From contig JADQBT010000002.1 of assembly GCA_016278485.1 (NCBI GenBank), positions 322,570-386,569 of the forward strand: a stretch of 64,000 nucleotides of DNA, in the 5' to 3' direction. This document shows, piece by piece, positions 8,192-17,787 of the stretch. The notes under the pieces were generated by a model, which ran no database searches, was not told the origin of the DNA, and was given only the letters and a program-made list of their open reading frames with translations. The position numbers were made by a program, and so were the translations under genes. The stretch's first letter is position 1. Each line of letters starts with the position of its first letter. Origin of the DNA: Halanaerobiales bacterium (lineage in GTDB: Bacteria; Bacillota; Halanaerobiia; Halanaerobiales; Halanaerobiaceae).

Positions 8192-9358
8192 TTATAATAT
8201 ATTTAGTAAGACTTTGAAATATCTATTTGCTAATCTTTTAAAAATTAGTCGATAAGAGGCTTTTTCTATATCTCTATCAACAATAATATCGGTAGCAAGT
8301 AGTACCTTTTTATCCTTTAAAATCTTTAGATCTCCGACCTTTTGTCCCTTCTTTAAAGGGGCATGCAATTCTTCAGGGAGAAACATTTGCTTAGTAAGTT
8401 TCTTTTCTCCACCTTTGCGCACTGGAAGAATTAAATCCTCTGCAGCTATTAGACCTACATCAGTAGTGGTACCATTCCAGACCTGATAACTTCTAATTAT
8501 TTCATCTTTATTGGCAAGTTCTAATTTCTCATAACTATTAAAGCCATAATTTAGTAACCGAGCTGCTTGACGAAAACGCTTTTCACTCTGATCAGCGCCC
8601 ATTATTACTGCAATAAATCTAATACCATCCCTTTTAGCAGTAGCAGTTACACAATGTTTAGCAGCATCGGTATATCCTGTTTTAAAACCATCTGCCCCAC
8701 GATAATGCCTAATTAACCAATTAGTATTATTTAAAACGAATTCTCCATCCCGTAGATAATCTATCCAAGTAGATGTCCATTCAAGTATAGTTTCATGTTT
8801 TAGCAATTCACGAGCAAGTAAGGCAAGATCATATGCAGTTGTCAAATTTTCTTCTTCCTCACTCTGACCCGGCAATCCATTGGTATTACAATAAACTGTA
8901 TTTTTCATACCAATTTCTTCCGCTCTTTCGTTCATTTTTTCTACAAAAGCAGTTTCACTTCCATAAAGATATTCTGCTACTGCTACAGTCGAATCATTTG
9001 CCGAAGAAATTGCAATAGATTTCATAAGATCAGCTAAGGTCATCTCTTCTCCCGGTTCTAAATATACCTGGGAACCTCCCATACTGGCAGCTCTTTCGCT
9101 AATTACGATTTTATCTTCTAAATCCGCTTTACCTGCTGCAAGTGCTTCCATAACTAGTAACATAGTCATCATCTTAGTCATACTAGCAGGTGGATACTGC
9201 TGATGTTCATTTTTAGCATAGATAACTTCAGCAGTTAGTGGTTCAATTAAAATAGCGGCATTAGCAGTAATTTCTAAATCTGGTGATTCAGCAGATACCA
9301 GAGAAGGTATTAATAGAGATAAAATGATAATCATAATAAATAACTTTTTATAAATCAT
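8192..9358 (-). CDS. dacF: D-alanyl-D-alanine carboxypeptidase (DacF-type, penicillin-binding protein)
   Basis: A 388-residue exported serine peptidase. A signal peptide (KKLFIMIIILSLLIPSLVSA) is followed by the three peptidase S11 motifs: SMTK (Ser59, Lys62), SAN near residue 120 and KTG in FKTGYTDA. The C-terminal beta-rich domain and final hydrophobic/amphipathic stretch anchor it on the outside of the membrane. It trims the last D-Ala from peptidoglycan stem peptides. In Bacillus dacF immediately precedes spoIIAA and is forespore expressed; here one gene lies between them. The name dacF rests on that context. Confidence 0.9.
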   Translation of the reverse strand: MIYKKLFIMIIILSLLIPSLVSAESPDLEITANAAILIEPLTAEVIYAKNEHQQYPPASMTKMMTMLLVMEALAAGKADLEDKIVISERAASMGGSQVYLEPGEEMTLADLMKSIAISSANDSTVAVAEYLYGSETAFVEKMNERAEEIGMKNTVYCNTNGLPGQSEEEENLTTAYDLALLARELLKHETILEWTSTWIDYLRDGEFVLNNTNWLIRHYRGADGFKTGYTDAAKHCVTATAKRDGIRFIAVIMGADQSEKRFRQAARLLNYGFNSYEKLELANKDEIIRSYQVWNGTTTDVGLIAAEDLILPVRKGGEKKLTKQMFLPEELHAPLKKGQKVGDLKILKDKKVLLATDIIVDRDIEKASYRLIFKRLANRYFKVLLNIL

Positions 9359-9444
9359 GATAACCTCCCCAATTTAAATAAACTAAAAGAATTCTCTTTT
9401 AATATTTATGAGGAGATCAACCAGATATGCTGGATAAAATAATT

Positions 9445-10749
9445 TTAATCAATTATTTCATAAATTAAAGGCCTCTTAACCTGTTTCTCATCTGTTATTG
9501 AAAATGAATTACGTAAACGCTCTTTTGCTTGATCTACTATTTCATTATTATCCAGATGTAAAGTTGCCAATACTTCTCCTGCTTTTACCTGATCACCATA
9601 TTTTTTATTGAGCATAATACCAACATCCATCTTAATATTATCGTCTTTCGTCTCTCTTCCTGCACCAAGAAGCATTGCTGTTAAACCAACTTCGAGTGCA
9701 TTTATTTCACTTATATAGCCAGCCTTTTCACTTTTTAACTCTATTTGAAGGTCTGCTGTTGCTAAGAGTTCTGGATTATCTATCACAGCAGCATCTCCAC
9801 CCTGAGCTATTATTAATTCTTTAAACTTATTTAAAGCAGAACCATCGTTAAGTTTTTTTTCGAGTATTGTTCTAGCTTTTTCTGTACTCTGTTCATTTCC
9901 TGCTAAATATAACATATTCGCTCCTAATGTTAAACAAAGCTCAGTCAAATCAGCCGGACCCTTACCTTGAAGTGTGGCAATAGCTTCTTTTACTTCTAGA
10001 GCATTTCCCACTGCAAAACCAAGTGGTTGATTCATATCGGTTATTACTGCCCTTGTTTTTCTTCCTACCTCATTACCTATATCCACCATAGTTCTAGCTA
10101 ACTCTCTTGCACCCGAAATTTCTTTCATAAATGCGCCACTACCAATTTTTACATCAAGTACAATACCATCTGCTCCACCAGCAATTTTTTTACTCATAAT
10201 ACTACTAGCTATTAAAGGAATTGAATCAACTGTTGCAGTTACATCCCGGAGACTATATAATTTTTTATCAGCAGGAGTCAAATTACCAGTTTGACCAACA
10301 ACAGCCACTCCATATTGATTAACATTGTTAATAAAATCCTCGCGTGATAGGGATGTATTAAAATTAGAAATTGCTTCTAATTTGTCAATTGTTCCTCCAG
10401 TATGTCCTAACCCTCTTCCCGACATTTTAGCAACAGGTATTCCCGCTGCTGCCACAAGAGGAGCTAAAACTAATGTCGTTGTATCACCTACACCACCCGT
10501 ACTATGTTTATCTACTTTCACTCCCTTGATAGGAGAAAGATCTATCATGTCACCAGAACGGGCCATACTCATTGTCAGGTGAGCCGTCTCTTCTGCATCC
10601 ATACCTTGAAAAAAAACAGCCATTGCCCAGGCAGAAAGTTGATAATCAGGGATTTCGTTATTTACATAACCCTTAATTAAAAAACTAATCTCTTCTTCTG
10701 AAAGTTTTTTGCCTTCTCTTTTTTTATAAATAATATCATATGCTCTCAT
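9445..10749 (-). CDS. pdp: Pyrimidine-nucleoside phosphorylase
   Basis: A 434-residue member of the thymidine/pyrimidine nucleoside phosphorylase family. It has the signature [18 protein letters not shown], the phosphate-binding [13 protein letters not shown] and a C-terminal alpha/beta domain of the type seen in this family. It splits uridine, thymidine or deoxyuridine with phosphate into the base and (deoxy)ribose-1-phosphate. It follows punA after 13 bases and, with deoB, forms a nucleoside salvage operon that delivers pentose phosphates to central metabolism. Confidence 0.93.
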   Translation of the reverse strand: MRAYDIIYKKREGKKLSEEEISFLIKGYVNNEIPDYQLSAWAMAVFFQGMDAEETAHLTMSMARSGDMIDLSPIKGVKVDKHSTGGVGDTTTLVLAPLVAAAGIPVAKMSGRGLGHTGGTIDKLEAISNFNTSLSREDFINNVNQYGVAVVGQTGNLTPADKKLYSLRDVTATVDSIPLIASSIMSKKIAGGADGIVLDVKIGSGAFMKEISGARELARTMVDIGNEVGRKTRAVITDMNQPLGFAVGNALEVKEAIATLQGKGPADLTELCLTLGANMLYLAGNEQSTEKARTILEKKLNDGSALNKFKELIIAQGGDAAVIDNPELLATADLQIELKSEKAGYISEINALEVGLTAMLLGAGRETKDDNIKMDVGIMLNKKYGDQVKAGEVLATLHLDNNEIVDQAKERLRNSFSITDEKQVKRPLIYEIID

Positions 10750-10762
10750 AAAATCACCTCAA

Positions 10763-11575
10763 TTATATATTATGTAAAACTCCTTTTACTAATTTTTTAA
10801 ATTCTGGCTTTACTTGCTCAGCATTTTCAACTACTTCACTGTGGTCAAGCGGTTGGGAGAGAATTCCCGCAGCCATATTAGTAATACAAGAAATACCCAA
10901 TACATCGATACCCATATGATTAGCAACAATAACTTCTGGTACAGTTGACATTCCAACTGCATCAGCTCCACTATTTCTAGCACTTCTAACTTCAGCCGGG
11001 GTTTCATAGGTAGGACCACTCACAGCCGCATAAACACCTTTTCTCAATAATAATCCTTTTTCCTTTGCTACAGTTTCAGCTAATTCAATCAAATCTTTAT
11101 TATAAGCTGAAGACATATCAGGAAAGCGTGGTCCATATTTATCAAGATTTGCTCCTCTAAGTGGGTTAACCCCCATCAGGTTAATATGATCAGCTATTAG
11201 CATCAAGTCTCCTGGATCAAATAATCTATTAACTCCACCTGCTGCATTTGTAATAATTAACTTATCAATACCCATTTCTCCCATTACTCTGATTGGCAGA
11301 GTAACTTCCTGCATAGAATAACCTTCATAATAATGAAATCTTCCCTGCATTGCAAGAACTTTTTTTCCTGAAAGCAGACCGGCTACAAACCTATTGACAT
11401 GACCCTCTACAGTTGAGAGAGGAAATCCAGGTACATCTTCATAATTAATTTTAATACTATTTTCAATCTCTTCAGCCAGAACTCCTAAGCCTGAACCAAG
11501 GATTAAGGCGACTTCAGGCTTAAAATCTAATCTATTTTGTAGATAATTTGCTGCATTATTTATTTTTTCTAACAA
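10763..11575 (-). CDS. punA: Purine-nucleoside phosphorylase
   Basis: A 270-residue trimeric-type purine nucleoside phosphorylase. It has LILGSGLGVLAEEI at the N-terminus, MQGRFHYYEGYSM, the phosphate/ribose loop ITNAAGGVN, and GPTYETPAEVR with DAVGMSTVPEVIVANH. It cleaves inosine, guanosine and their deoxy forms. The start is TTG, with GGAGGTGGAATAA before it. It directly follows deoB with no gap, as in the Bacillus drm-pupG pair. Confidence 0.94.
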   Translation of the reverse strand: MLEKINNAANYLQNRLDFKPEVALILGSGLGVLAEEIENSIKINYEDVPGFPLSTVEGHVNRFVAGLLSGKKVLAMQGRFHYYEGYSMQEVTLPIRVMGEMGIDKLIITNAAGGVNRLFDPGDLMLIADHINLMGVNPLRGANLDKYGPRFPDMSSAYNKDLIELAETVAKEKGLLLRKGVYAAVSGPTYETPAEVRSARNSGADAVGMSTVPEVIVANHMGIDVLGISCITNMAAGILSQPLDHSEVVENAEQVKPEFKKLVKGVLHNI

Positions 11576-12772
11576 TTATTCCACCTCCAAAATTTCATCA
11601 ACAAAACTTTTACCATTTTCAACGGAATTTACTCCCAGTAGTTCAGTTATTGTTACTGCCATATCTGAATAACTTTCTCTAATACCAAGATTATAGTTTT
11701 TCTTTATTTGTTCACCATAGACTAAAAGTGGAACATATTCTCTAGTATGATCGGTTCCAGAAAAAGTCGGGTCACAACCATGATCAGCTGTAATCATAAG
11801 TACATCGGACTCTTGCAAATTACTTAGTATTTCAGGTAAACGCAGATCAAATGCTTCTAGTTCAGCTGCATAGCCTTTTGGATTCCTGCGATGTCCATAA
11901 TTCATATCAAATTCAACCAGGTTAACAAATAATAAGCCAGGTTTTTCTGTCTCCATATAAGCAAGCATAGCATCAACACTTTCCATATTGTCAACAGTAT
12001 GATTTGATTCGGTAACACCTTGACCAGCAAAAATATCAATTATTTTGCCAACAGCCTGTACACTTTGACCTGCCTTTTTAACCTTGTCAAGCATGGTAGG
12101 TTGGGGAGGAAGTAAAGAAAAATCTTCTCTCCTATCTGTTCTGTTAAAATTACCTGGTTCACCAATAAATGGTCTGGCAATTACTCGACCAACGGCATGC
12201 TTTCCAGTTAAAATACTTCTAGCAATTTTACAGATCTCATACAACCTTTCAATTGGAATTACCTTTTCATGAGCTGCAATTTGAAAAACACTATCTGCTG
12301 ATGTATAGACAATCGGTTTGCCAGTTTTAAGATGTACTTCACCTAATTCTCCTATTATTTTAGTACCAGAAGCAGGCTTATTACCAAGAATTCCGCAACC
12401 AATTAGATCTGTAAATTTATCTATTATCTCATCTGGGAAACCATTAGGATAGGTAGGAAAAGGTTCTTCAGTGACGATGCCTGCTAGTTCCCAGTGACCT
12501 GTGGTTGTATCTTTTCCCTTAGATTTTTCAGCCATCTTACCATAAGCTCCCATTGCAGTAATCTCTGTTGTTAAACCTTCGATGCTTTCTATTTTACCTA
12601 ACCCCAACTTTTCTAAGTGAGGTAGTTTAAGTCCATTTATTACACGACTTAGATTACCAAGTGTATTAGCACCTTCATCACCATATTCATCTGCATCTGG
12701 TAAAGCGCCAATACCAACGCTATCAAGTACAATTACGATTACTCGTTTTATATCTGTTGCTGCTATTGCCAC
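11576..12772 (-). CDS. deoB: Phosphopentomutase
   Basis: A 398-residue alkaline-phosphatase-superfamily metalloenzyme converting (deoxy)ribose-1-phosphate to the 5-phosphate. Visible metal/active-site motifs are [22 protein letters not shown] and [23 protein letters not shown]. The GTG start lies behind GGAGGTAATA. It heads deoB-punA-pdp. The xerD (ripX) gene that precedes it in Bacillus is not here; about 150 bases separate it from spoIIM. Confidence 0.95.
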   Translation of the reverse strand: MAIAATDIKRVIVIVLDSVGIGALPDADEYGDEGANTLGNLSRVINGLKLPHLEKLGLGKIESIEGLTTEITAMGAYGKMAEKSKGKDTTTGHWELAGIVTEEPFPTYPNGFPDEIIDKFTDLIGCGILGNKPASGTKIIGELGEVHLKTGKPIVYTSADSVFQIAAHEKVIPIERLYEICKIARSILTGKHAVGRVIARPFIGEPGNFNRTDRREDFSLLPPQPTMLDKVKKAGQSVQAVGKIIDIFAGQGVTESNHTVDNMESVDAMLAYMETEKPGLLFVNLVEFDMNYGHRRNPKGYAAELEAFDLRLPEILSNLQESDVLMITADHGCDPTFSGTDHTREYVPLLVYGEQIKKNYNLGIRESYSDMAVTITELLGVNSVENGKSFVDEILEVE

Positions 12773-12925
12773 ACTATTACCTCCTCTATATTCTTGTCAG
12801 TCATCTAACAACTACTGTTAAAATTCTACATAAATTATTAAAACCCTTTTTAATAATAAACTATTTTCATAATCCTGATCTGAATGACTTAATAATTTTG
12901 ATTAGCATACTTAAATTAATAGCAT

Positions 12926-13534
12926 TTAAAAAGGAAATATTCTAATTAGTACAGGATAAACATATGCTTCCAAAAGAGCAGAAACAAAGATAATAAGCAA
13001 GCCTAATAAATGAAATAGAGCTAAATCAACATAAGAATAGATGGGCAATGCCTTTTTTTTAACATACAAAGGTAAAGCCTGAGCGGCAAATTTTAATGAT
13101 AATATACCTAATACAATACTTAAAGGAATAAATATCAAATTATTAATGAATATTGTTACACTTGCCAGCAAAATACCTGTAAGTCCATGTTGCATAAATA
13201 AAAATGCAACACAGAAACCTGTTACAAAACTTTGTAGAAAGATTAATAGTGGAATTAATGGTAATAAAATAGCAGTTATACCAGCTAAAAAATTCAAGCC
13301 AATTTGGATAGATTTCCATCTCATATTATATATGATTACATTTGTTTCAACATTATTAATCTCTTCTATATTTTTTAAGAACCCATCAAAATAATTAAAT
13401 AAATCATTTTTTATACCAAAATCAAGTGTTTTTACAGCAAGTGCACCTGTCATCACACCGGCAATTACAATAATTATTAAAAAGACTGTAATCGGTAAAT
13501 ATTCTCTTAGTTTATAACGCTTTTCTGGATGCAC
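12926..13534 (-). CDS. spoIIM: Stage II sporulation protein M
   Basis: An integral membrane protein of about 202 residues with several hydrophobic segments (VFLIIIVIAGVMTGALAV, FLAGITAILLPLIPLLIFL, FHLLGLLIIFVSALLEAY) and the family's FLQSFVTGF. SpoIIM is part of the SpoIIDMP peptidoglycan machine needed for engulfment. GTG at 13534 stands 6 bases after GGAGGG, while the ATG at 13540 directly abuts that site; the GTG is preferred. A perfect palindrome lies just upstream of the ribosome binding site. Confidence 0.92.
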   Translation of the reverse strand: MHPEKRYKLREYLPITVFLIIIVIAGVMTGALAVKTLDFGIKNDLFNYFDGFLKNIEEINNVETNVIIYNMRWKSIQIGLNFLAGITAILLPLIPLLIFLQSFVTGFCVAFLFMQHGLTGILLASVTIFINNLIFIPLSIVLGILSLKFAAQALPLYVKKKALPIYSYVDLALFHLLGLLIIFVSALLEAYVYPVLIRIFPF

Positions 13535-13593
13535 GGTCATCCCTCCTGAAGATATTAATATCTATGCTTCAGAAGAGACTCTTATCACCAATC

Positions 13594-14778
13594 TTAAAAT
13601 TTTACTTTTCCATATTTTCCTCCACCACCAGGTTTGATCATAAAAGAACCGTTTCTAACTTTCAAAATTTTCTCAGTAAGTTTTGCCCCCAAACGGTCTT
13701 TTAATTCATCTGCACTTAAATTATGTAAAATATCCATTTCTGTTCCGCATTTTTTTAACATTTTGTCCAAAGTTTTTTTACCAATCCCTGGTATATCTAA
13801 AAGTGGGATCTGATAATTATATTCTGATCTAAAAGAAGGTGAATTTGTCGTTTCTTGATCAGATATTGATAAGACACGATCTTTAACACCTCTAATGATA
13901 TTATCAGAACCACATTCTTGACAAGTTAAAACTGGCTTAGCTACGGTCATAATAAGTTCACATCTTTCACAATATGAACGATGGTATTTACCTAATGCAG
14001 GATCAAGTCCAAAATTTTGTTTAATCTTTCTACCATTTTCAGAAGAAAGTGCCATTTTGAATTCATTAAAGTTAAGCCTTTTTAATTTTAATTCATTATA
14101 TTCTCTCGCTATTTTTGGCAGTGAATGGGCATCTGAATTGCTTAAATAAGACTTGTTTGATAATTCACTTAAATGATCTGCTAACCAGGTATCTGCACTT
14201 AGACCAAGCTCAATTGCCGGAATCAAGTCCCATTCTTTATTAGTAAATATCTCTTTATAACTTGTAAACGCCCGCCCATAAAAACTTTTATGTGGTGTAA
14301 AGGCATGAGCAGGAATTAAAATCCCGTTATGTTTATTTGTAATCTCTAATATCTGGCTTCCATTGAGAAAAGTTGTTTGAGAACTAAGCGTAATATTTGT
14401 AATATGTTTAGACATTTCTTGACTAAATGCTTCTATATTTTTTAAATATGGAAAATAGGCCAGATAGTGCACTTGGCCACCATTTTCTTCCCTACTTTCA
14501 ATTTCAGCTCCCAAAATTACAAATAAATCATCTTGGTAAATAATACCACCTGTTTCTAATTCTTTCATCTCTCCACTCTGTAACAACTTTTTTATATCAT
14601 TTAACACAACAGGTGAGGCAGAATCAATGATGCCTACAATATCAAGTCCTTTTCTTAAGTGCGCTTCTTTTAATATATTTGCAAAATTAAGGGAACGCGA
14701 AGCAGTAATTTTTACAGGCCTGCCGTCCTCACCTGCGCCGATATGAATGTGTAAATCAGCATAATAACTTTTAAGCAT
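13594..14778 (-). CDS. Endonuclease Q-like PHP-domain DNA repair protein
   Basis: A 394-residue protein. The N-terminal PHP metal-binding domain has YYADLHIHIGAG, VGIIDSAS, PAHAFTPHKS and LSNSDAHSLPKI. A four-cysteine zinc site follows (CERCELIM, CQECGSDN), and the C-terminus has a helix-hairpin-helix (LLDIPGIGKKTLDKML). This matches endonuclease Q, known in Thermococcales and in a few bacilli as YqxK-type proteins, which nicks DNA 5' of deaminated bases such as uracil and hypoxanthine. It overlaps nudF by 8 bases, so damaged-nucleotide control and repair appear coupled. Confidence 0.82.
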   Translation of the reverse strand: MLKSYYADLHIHIGAGEDGRPVKITASRSLNFANILKEAHLRKGLDIVGIIDSASPVVLNDIKKLLQSGEMKELETGGIIYQDDLFVILGAEIESREENGGQVHYLAYFPYLKNIEAFSQEMSKHITNITLSSQTTFLNGSQILEITNKHNGILIPAHAFTPHKSFYGRAFTSYKEIFTNKEWDLIPAIELGLSADTWLADHLSELSNKSYLSNSDAHSLPKIAREYNELKLKRLNFNEFKMALSSENGRKIKQNFGLDPALGKYHRSYCERCELIMTVAKPVLTCQECGSDNIIRGVKDRVLSISDQETTNSPSFRSEYNYQIPLLDIPGIGKKTLDKMLKKCGTEMDILHNLSADELKDRLGAKLTEKILKVRNGSFMIKPGGGGKYGKVKF

Positions 14779-15319
14779 TTTTATCGCTCAAGTTATTTAA
14801 ATAATGTAATACACCTATTAAAGTTTTGCTGTCATTAAATTGTTTATTCTGCATCATTTCTACAATCTTATCTCTATTAAATTTTTCAACTTCAATAAAT
14901 TCTCCCGGATCAAGTCTCCGTCCTACAAACTTTAAATTCTTTGCTAAGTATAAGTGAATCTTCTCTGTACTATAACCTGGTGAAGTATAAAAAGAAAAAA
15001 TGTGTTCAAGTTCTTTTGCTTGATAACCTGTCTCTTCTTGCAGTTCACGCATCCCACATTCCTCTGGATTTTCATTCTCCTCAAGTTTACCAGCTGGTAA
15101 TTCATAAATAGTTTCACCAACTGAATAACGATGTTGTTTAATTAAAACCAACTGATCATACTCATCAACTGCTAACACTGCTACACCACCAGAATGACTA
15201 ACAACTTCTCGGTTGGTTTCATTTCCATCTGGAAGTGTAACCCGGTCTTTACTTACCTCCATTATTTCACCTGAATATATTTTTTCACTACTAACTCTTT
15301 TTTCTGCAAAAGGATCCAT
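14771..15319 (-). CDS. nudF: ADP-ribose pyrophosphatase (Nudix hydrolase)
   Basis: A 182-residue Nudix protein. The Nudix box begins at GKLEENENPEECG and continues RELQEETGY, with all Arg/Glu ligands present. The upstream GGVAVLAVDEYDQLVLIKQHRYSVGETIYELPAG segment and the downstream FSFYTSPGYSTEKIHLYLA are typical of ADP-ribose pyrophosphatases, which split ADP-ribose to AMP and ribose-5-phosphate. In Bacillus nudF also lies upstream of spoIIM. AGGAGG precedes the ATG. Confidence 0.92.
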   Translation of the reverse strand: MDPFAEKRVSSEKIYSGEIMEVSKDRVTLPDGNETNREVVSHSGGVAVLAVDEYDQLVLIKQHRYSVGETIYELPAGKLEENENPEECGMRELQEETGYQAKELEHIFSFYTSPGYSTEKIHLYLAKNLKFVGRRLDPGEFIEVEKFNRDKIVEMMQNKQFNDSKTLIGVLHYLNNLSDKNA

Positions 15320-15330
15320 TAATATTCCTC

Positions 15331-16440
15331 CTATTGAAATATAATTTCTTTGACAAAATCAGCAATTAAAACAATATTTTTTAATTTAATCTTTTCATTT
15401 TTAGTATGAGCAGCTTCGATACCACAACCCAGATTAAAAGCAAGTAGGCCATTTTCATTGAAGTGATTAGCATCACTTCCACCACCACTTTTGCTTGTCT
15501 TAAAACTTAGCCCAATTTTTTCTGCGGATATTTTTAAATTATTAAGAAATTCGTTATTATGTTCGATGTGATAACCATTATAAAGTCTTCTGATCTCTAA
15601 ATTGGCTTGACCATTATAATAAGTTGCAGCTTCATTTAACACTTTCTCTATATTATTTAAAACATTCTTTAGCTTTGTTAAATTTTGACTACGGACTTCC
15701 CCAGAAAAAACTGCTTTTTCGGGAACTATATTTAAAGCTTTTCCGCCTTCAATTAAAGCAATATTTGCTGTTGTTTCAGCATCAATGCGACCTAATTGTA
15801 GGTTATTAATAGCCCTGCTAGCAACTTTTATGGCGTTAATTCCAGCTTCAGGTTCAGCGCCAGCATGTGCTGCTTTTCCAGTAATTTCAGCTTTAATTGC
15901 AGCCCGATACGGTGAGTCTGTAATTATTTGGCCAACATCACCACCGCCATCTAAAACAAGCGCAAAATCTGCCTCTTTATAATATTTTGGATCTAAATAC
16001 CTGGAGCCCTGCAATCCTTGTTCTTCAGCAACTGTAAATATCACTTTTATCTTACCATGCTCATTCTGATTTTCCTGTAAACTATTTAATAATAATATAA
16101 TTGTAACAACTCCAACCAAATCATCAACTGCCAATATTGTTTCACCTTTACTAATTAGATATTCTCCAGATATTACTGGTTCAATATTATCTGCCGGGCT
16201 TACTCGATCTAGGTGAGCTGATAATACTATTTCAGGAAGTTTGTCATTGCCAGGAAGTTCTGCAATAATATTACCTGTATTACCACCAATTTTTTCTCCT
16301 GTATTGTCTTCAATAACTCTTAGACCATTGGCTACTAATTCAGCCTTTAGAAAATCAGCCAGTTCTCTTTCTTGAAAAGAATAACTATCAATGCTTACTA
16401 ATTCTTTAAATTTTTCTATAAATTCAGCCTGATAATTTAT
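15331..16440 (-). CDS. M20-family metallopeptidase (PepT-like), apparent ATA start
   Basis: About 370 residues of the di-zinc M20 peptidase family. Ligand motifs are LSAHLDRVSP, AVDDLVGVV, TVAEEQGLQGSRYLD, LVLDGGGDVGQ and GGGSDANHF, with EAAHTKNEKI near the end; the central dimerisation domain is present. It probably trims di- or tripeptides in the cytoplasm. GGAGGTGA is followed by 5 bases and then ATA AAT TAT CAG. The TTG at 16455 overlaps the ribosome binding site itself, and a GTG abuts it, so ATA at 16440 is the best-placed start. It is followed 11 bases later by nudF. A strong terminator stands just upstream. Confidence 0.83.
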   Translation of the reverse strand: MNYQAEFIEKFKELVSIDSYSFQERELADFLKAELVANGLRVIEDNTGEKIGGNTGNIIAELPGNDKLPEIVLSAHLDRVSPADNIEPVISGEYLISKGETILAVDDLVGVVTIILLLNSLQENQNEHGKIKVIFTVAEEQGLQGSRYLDPKYYKEADFALVLDGGGDVGQIITDSPYRAAIKAEITGKAAHAGAEPEAGINAIKVASRAINNLQLGRIDAETTANIALIEGGKALNIVPEKAVFSGEVRSQNLTKLKNVLNNIEKVLNEAATYYNGQANLEIRRLYNGYHIEHNNEFLNNLKISAEKIGLSFKTSKSGGGSDANHFNENGLLAFNLGCGIEAAHTKNEKIKLKNIVLIADFVKEIIFQ

Positions 16441-16453
16441 TAAAATCACCTCC

Positions 16454-16485
16454 AAAAAAAATCCACCCCTAGCATGGGATGGATT
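16454..16485 (-). terminator. Intrinsic terminator of the 2-oxoacid fermentation operon
   Basis: On the minus strand a 10-base-pair stem (AATCCATCCC/GGGGTGGATT, one G-U pair) with a 6-base loop runs into eight T. The T run abuts the ribosome binding site of the M20 peptidase. Confidence 0.92.
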
Positions 16486-16504
16486 TTAACTCTTACTTTA
16501 TATT

Positions 16505-17041
16505 TTAAACCAGTTTTGCTCCATTATCAAGCGCTTGTTTATTTACTTCTAACAAATCATGGTTTCTTTTTGAAAGAACATCACTTAATGAGCTTTTTAT
16601 TGTATCCATTTTTACAATACCAACTTTATTAATGAGAGCTCCCAGCATCACCATATTTGCAACTCTACCTTCGCCAACCTCAAGTGCAATATCATTTGCA
16701 TTAACTTCAATTACTTCTATATCATCTCTGGCAACATCTTCCTCAATTAAGGAAGTGTTTATAAATAACTTGCCACCTGGCTTAACTTTATCTAGAAACT
16801 TTAGCAAGGAAGGTAGATTCATAGCTACAACAATATCAGCTTTTGATGTTAATGGTGAAGGTATTTCCTTATCAGATACAATCACTGTACAATTAGCAGT
16901 ACCTCCCCGCATTTCAGGACCATAGGAAGGCATCCAGGAAACATGACGGTCTTCCTTCATCCCAGCATAAGCAAGCAAACGGCCCATCAACATTACACCT
17001 TGACCACCAAAGCCTGCAAATATAATATCTTCTTTCACCAT
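16505..17041 (-). CDS. 2-oxoacid:ferredoxin oxidoreductase, gamma subunit
   Basis: A 178-residue subunit with the family's GFGGQGVMLMGRLLAYAGM start, SYGPEMRGGTANCTVIVSD and AMNLPSLLKF. With the alpha, beta and ferredoxin subunits encoded upstream it forms a four-part enzyme that oxidatively decarboxylates 2-oxoacids to acyl-CoA and reduces ferredoxin. The company of bcd, ptb and buk points to branched-chain 2-oxoacids (a VOR-type enzyme), though this subunit alone cannot tell VOR from KOR. It abuts the beta gene and ends the operon before a strong terminator. Confidence 0.9.
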   Translation of the reverse strand: MVKEDIIFAGFGGQGVMLMGRLLAYAGMKEDRHVSWMPSYGPEMRGGTANCTVIVSDKEIPSPLTSKADIVVAMNLPSLLKFLDKVKPGGKLFINTSLIEEDVARDDIEVIEVNANDIALEVGEGRVANMVMLGALINKVGIVKMDTIKSSLSDVLSKRNHDLLEVNKQALDNGAKLV

Positions 17042-17787
17042 TATTCACCATCCTCTATATCTTTCAAAACACCTGGTTTATAGATCGGTATCATGTTTTC
17101 CTCTAACCATTTCATCGCTTCAATTGGTGTCATACCCCAATTAGTAGGACAAGTTGAAAGTACTTCCACCATAGCAAAACCTTTACCTGCCAGTTGAATT
17201 TCAAATGCTTTTTTAATTGCCTTTTTGGCCTTAATGATATGTTTTGTATCATGCACAGAAACTCTTTCTAAATACGTTACTCCATCCAATACACTCAGCA
17301 TTTCAGAAATTTTTAATGGTGAACCAGTTAATTCTCTACTACGACCCGCAGGAGATGTCTTTGTTTTCTGATCAATCAAAGTAGTTGGAGCCATCTGGCC
17401 ACCAGTCATACCATAGATTGCATTATTAACAAAAATAGTTGTTATATTTTCTCCTCTATTAGCCGCATGCACAATTTCAGCGGTTCCAATCGAAGCTAAG
17501 TCTCCATCACCTTGATAGGTAAAAACTACTTTATCAGGATGGACTCTTTTTACCCCGGTTGCCACTGCTGGTGCGCGTCCATGTGATGCTTCATGCATAT
17601 CACAGTCAAAATATTCATATGCAAGCACTGAACAACCTACAGGAGCAATACCGATAGTTTCTTCTCTAATCCCAAGTTCATCAATTACTTCTGCTGTTAG
17701 ACGATGAATAATACCATGGGTACATCCAGGACAATAATGAAATGGTTTATCAGTAAGTGCAGCTGGTTTTCCGGCTACTTCTTTCAT
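17041..17787 (-). CDS. 2-oxoacid:ferredoxin oxidoreductase, beta subunit (thiamine diphosphate-binding)
   Basis: A 248-residue subunit. [14 protein letters not shown] is the conserved N-terminal Cys motif, IAPVGCSV and [20 protein letters not shown] form the thiamine diphosphate/Mg site (GDG...N), and [13 protein letters not shown] is typical of the KOR/VOR branch. It carries the catalytic cofactor of the complex. It overlaps the alpha gene by 4 bases and shares a one-base junction with gamma. Confidence 0.93.
   Translation of the reverse strand: MKEVAGKPAALTDKPFHYCPGCTHGIIHRLTAEVIDELGIREETIGIAPVGCSVLAYEYFDCDMHEASHGRAPAVATGVKRVHPDKVVFTYQGDGDLASIGTAEIVHAANRGENITTIFVNNAIYGMTGGQMAPTTLIDQKTKTSPAGRSRELTGSPLKISEMLSVLDGVTYLERVSVHDTKHIIKAKKAIKKAFEIQLAGKGFAMVEVLSTCPTNWGMTPIEAMKWLEENMIPIYKPGVLKDIEDGE

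Noticed and set aside
12773..12925. Short plus-strand frame and possible terminator between deoB and spoIIM
   Set aside because: The frame is AT-rich with no ribosome binding site, and I see no hairpin with a T run; the gap appears empty.
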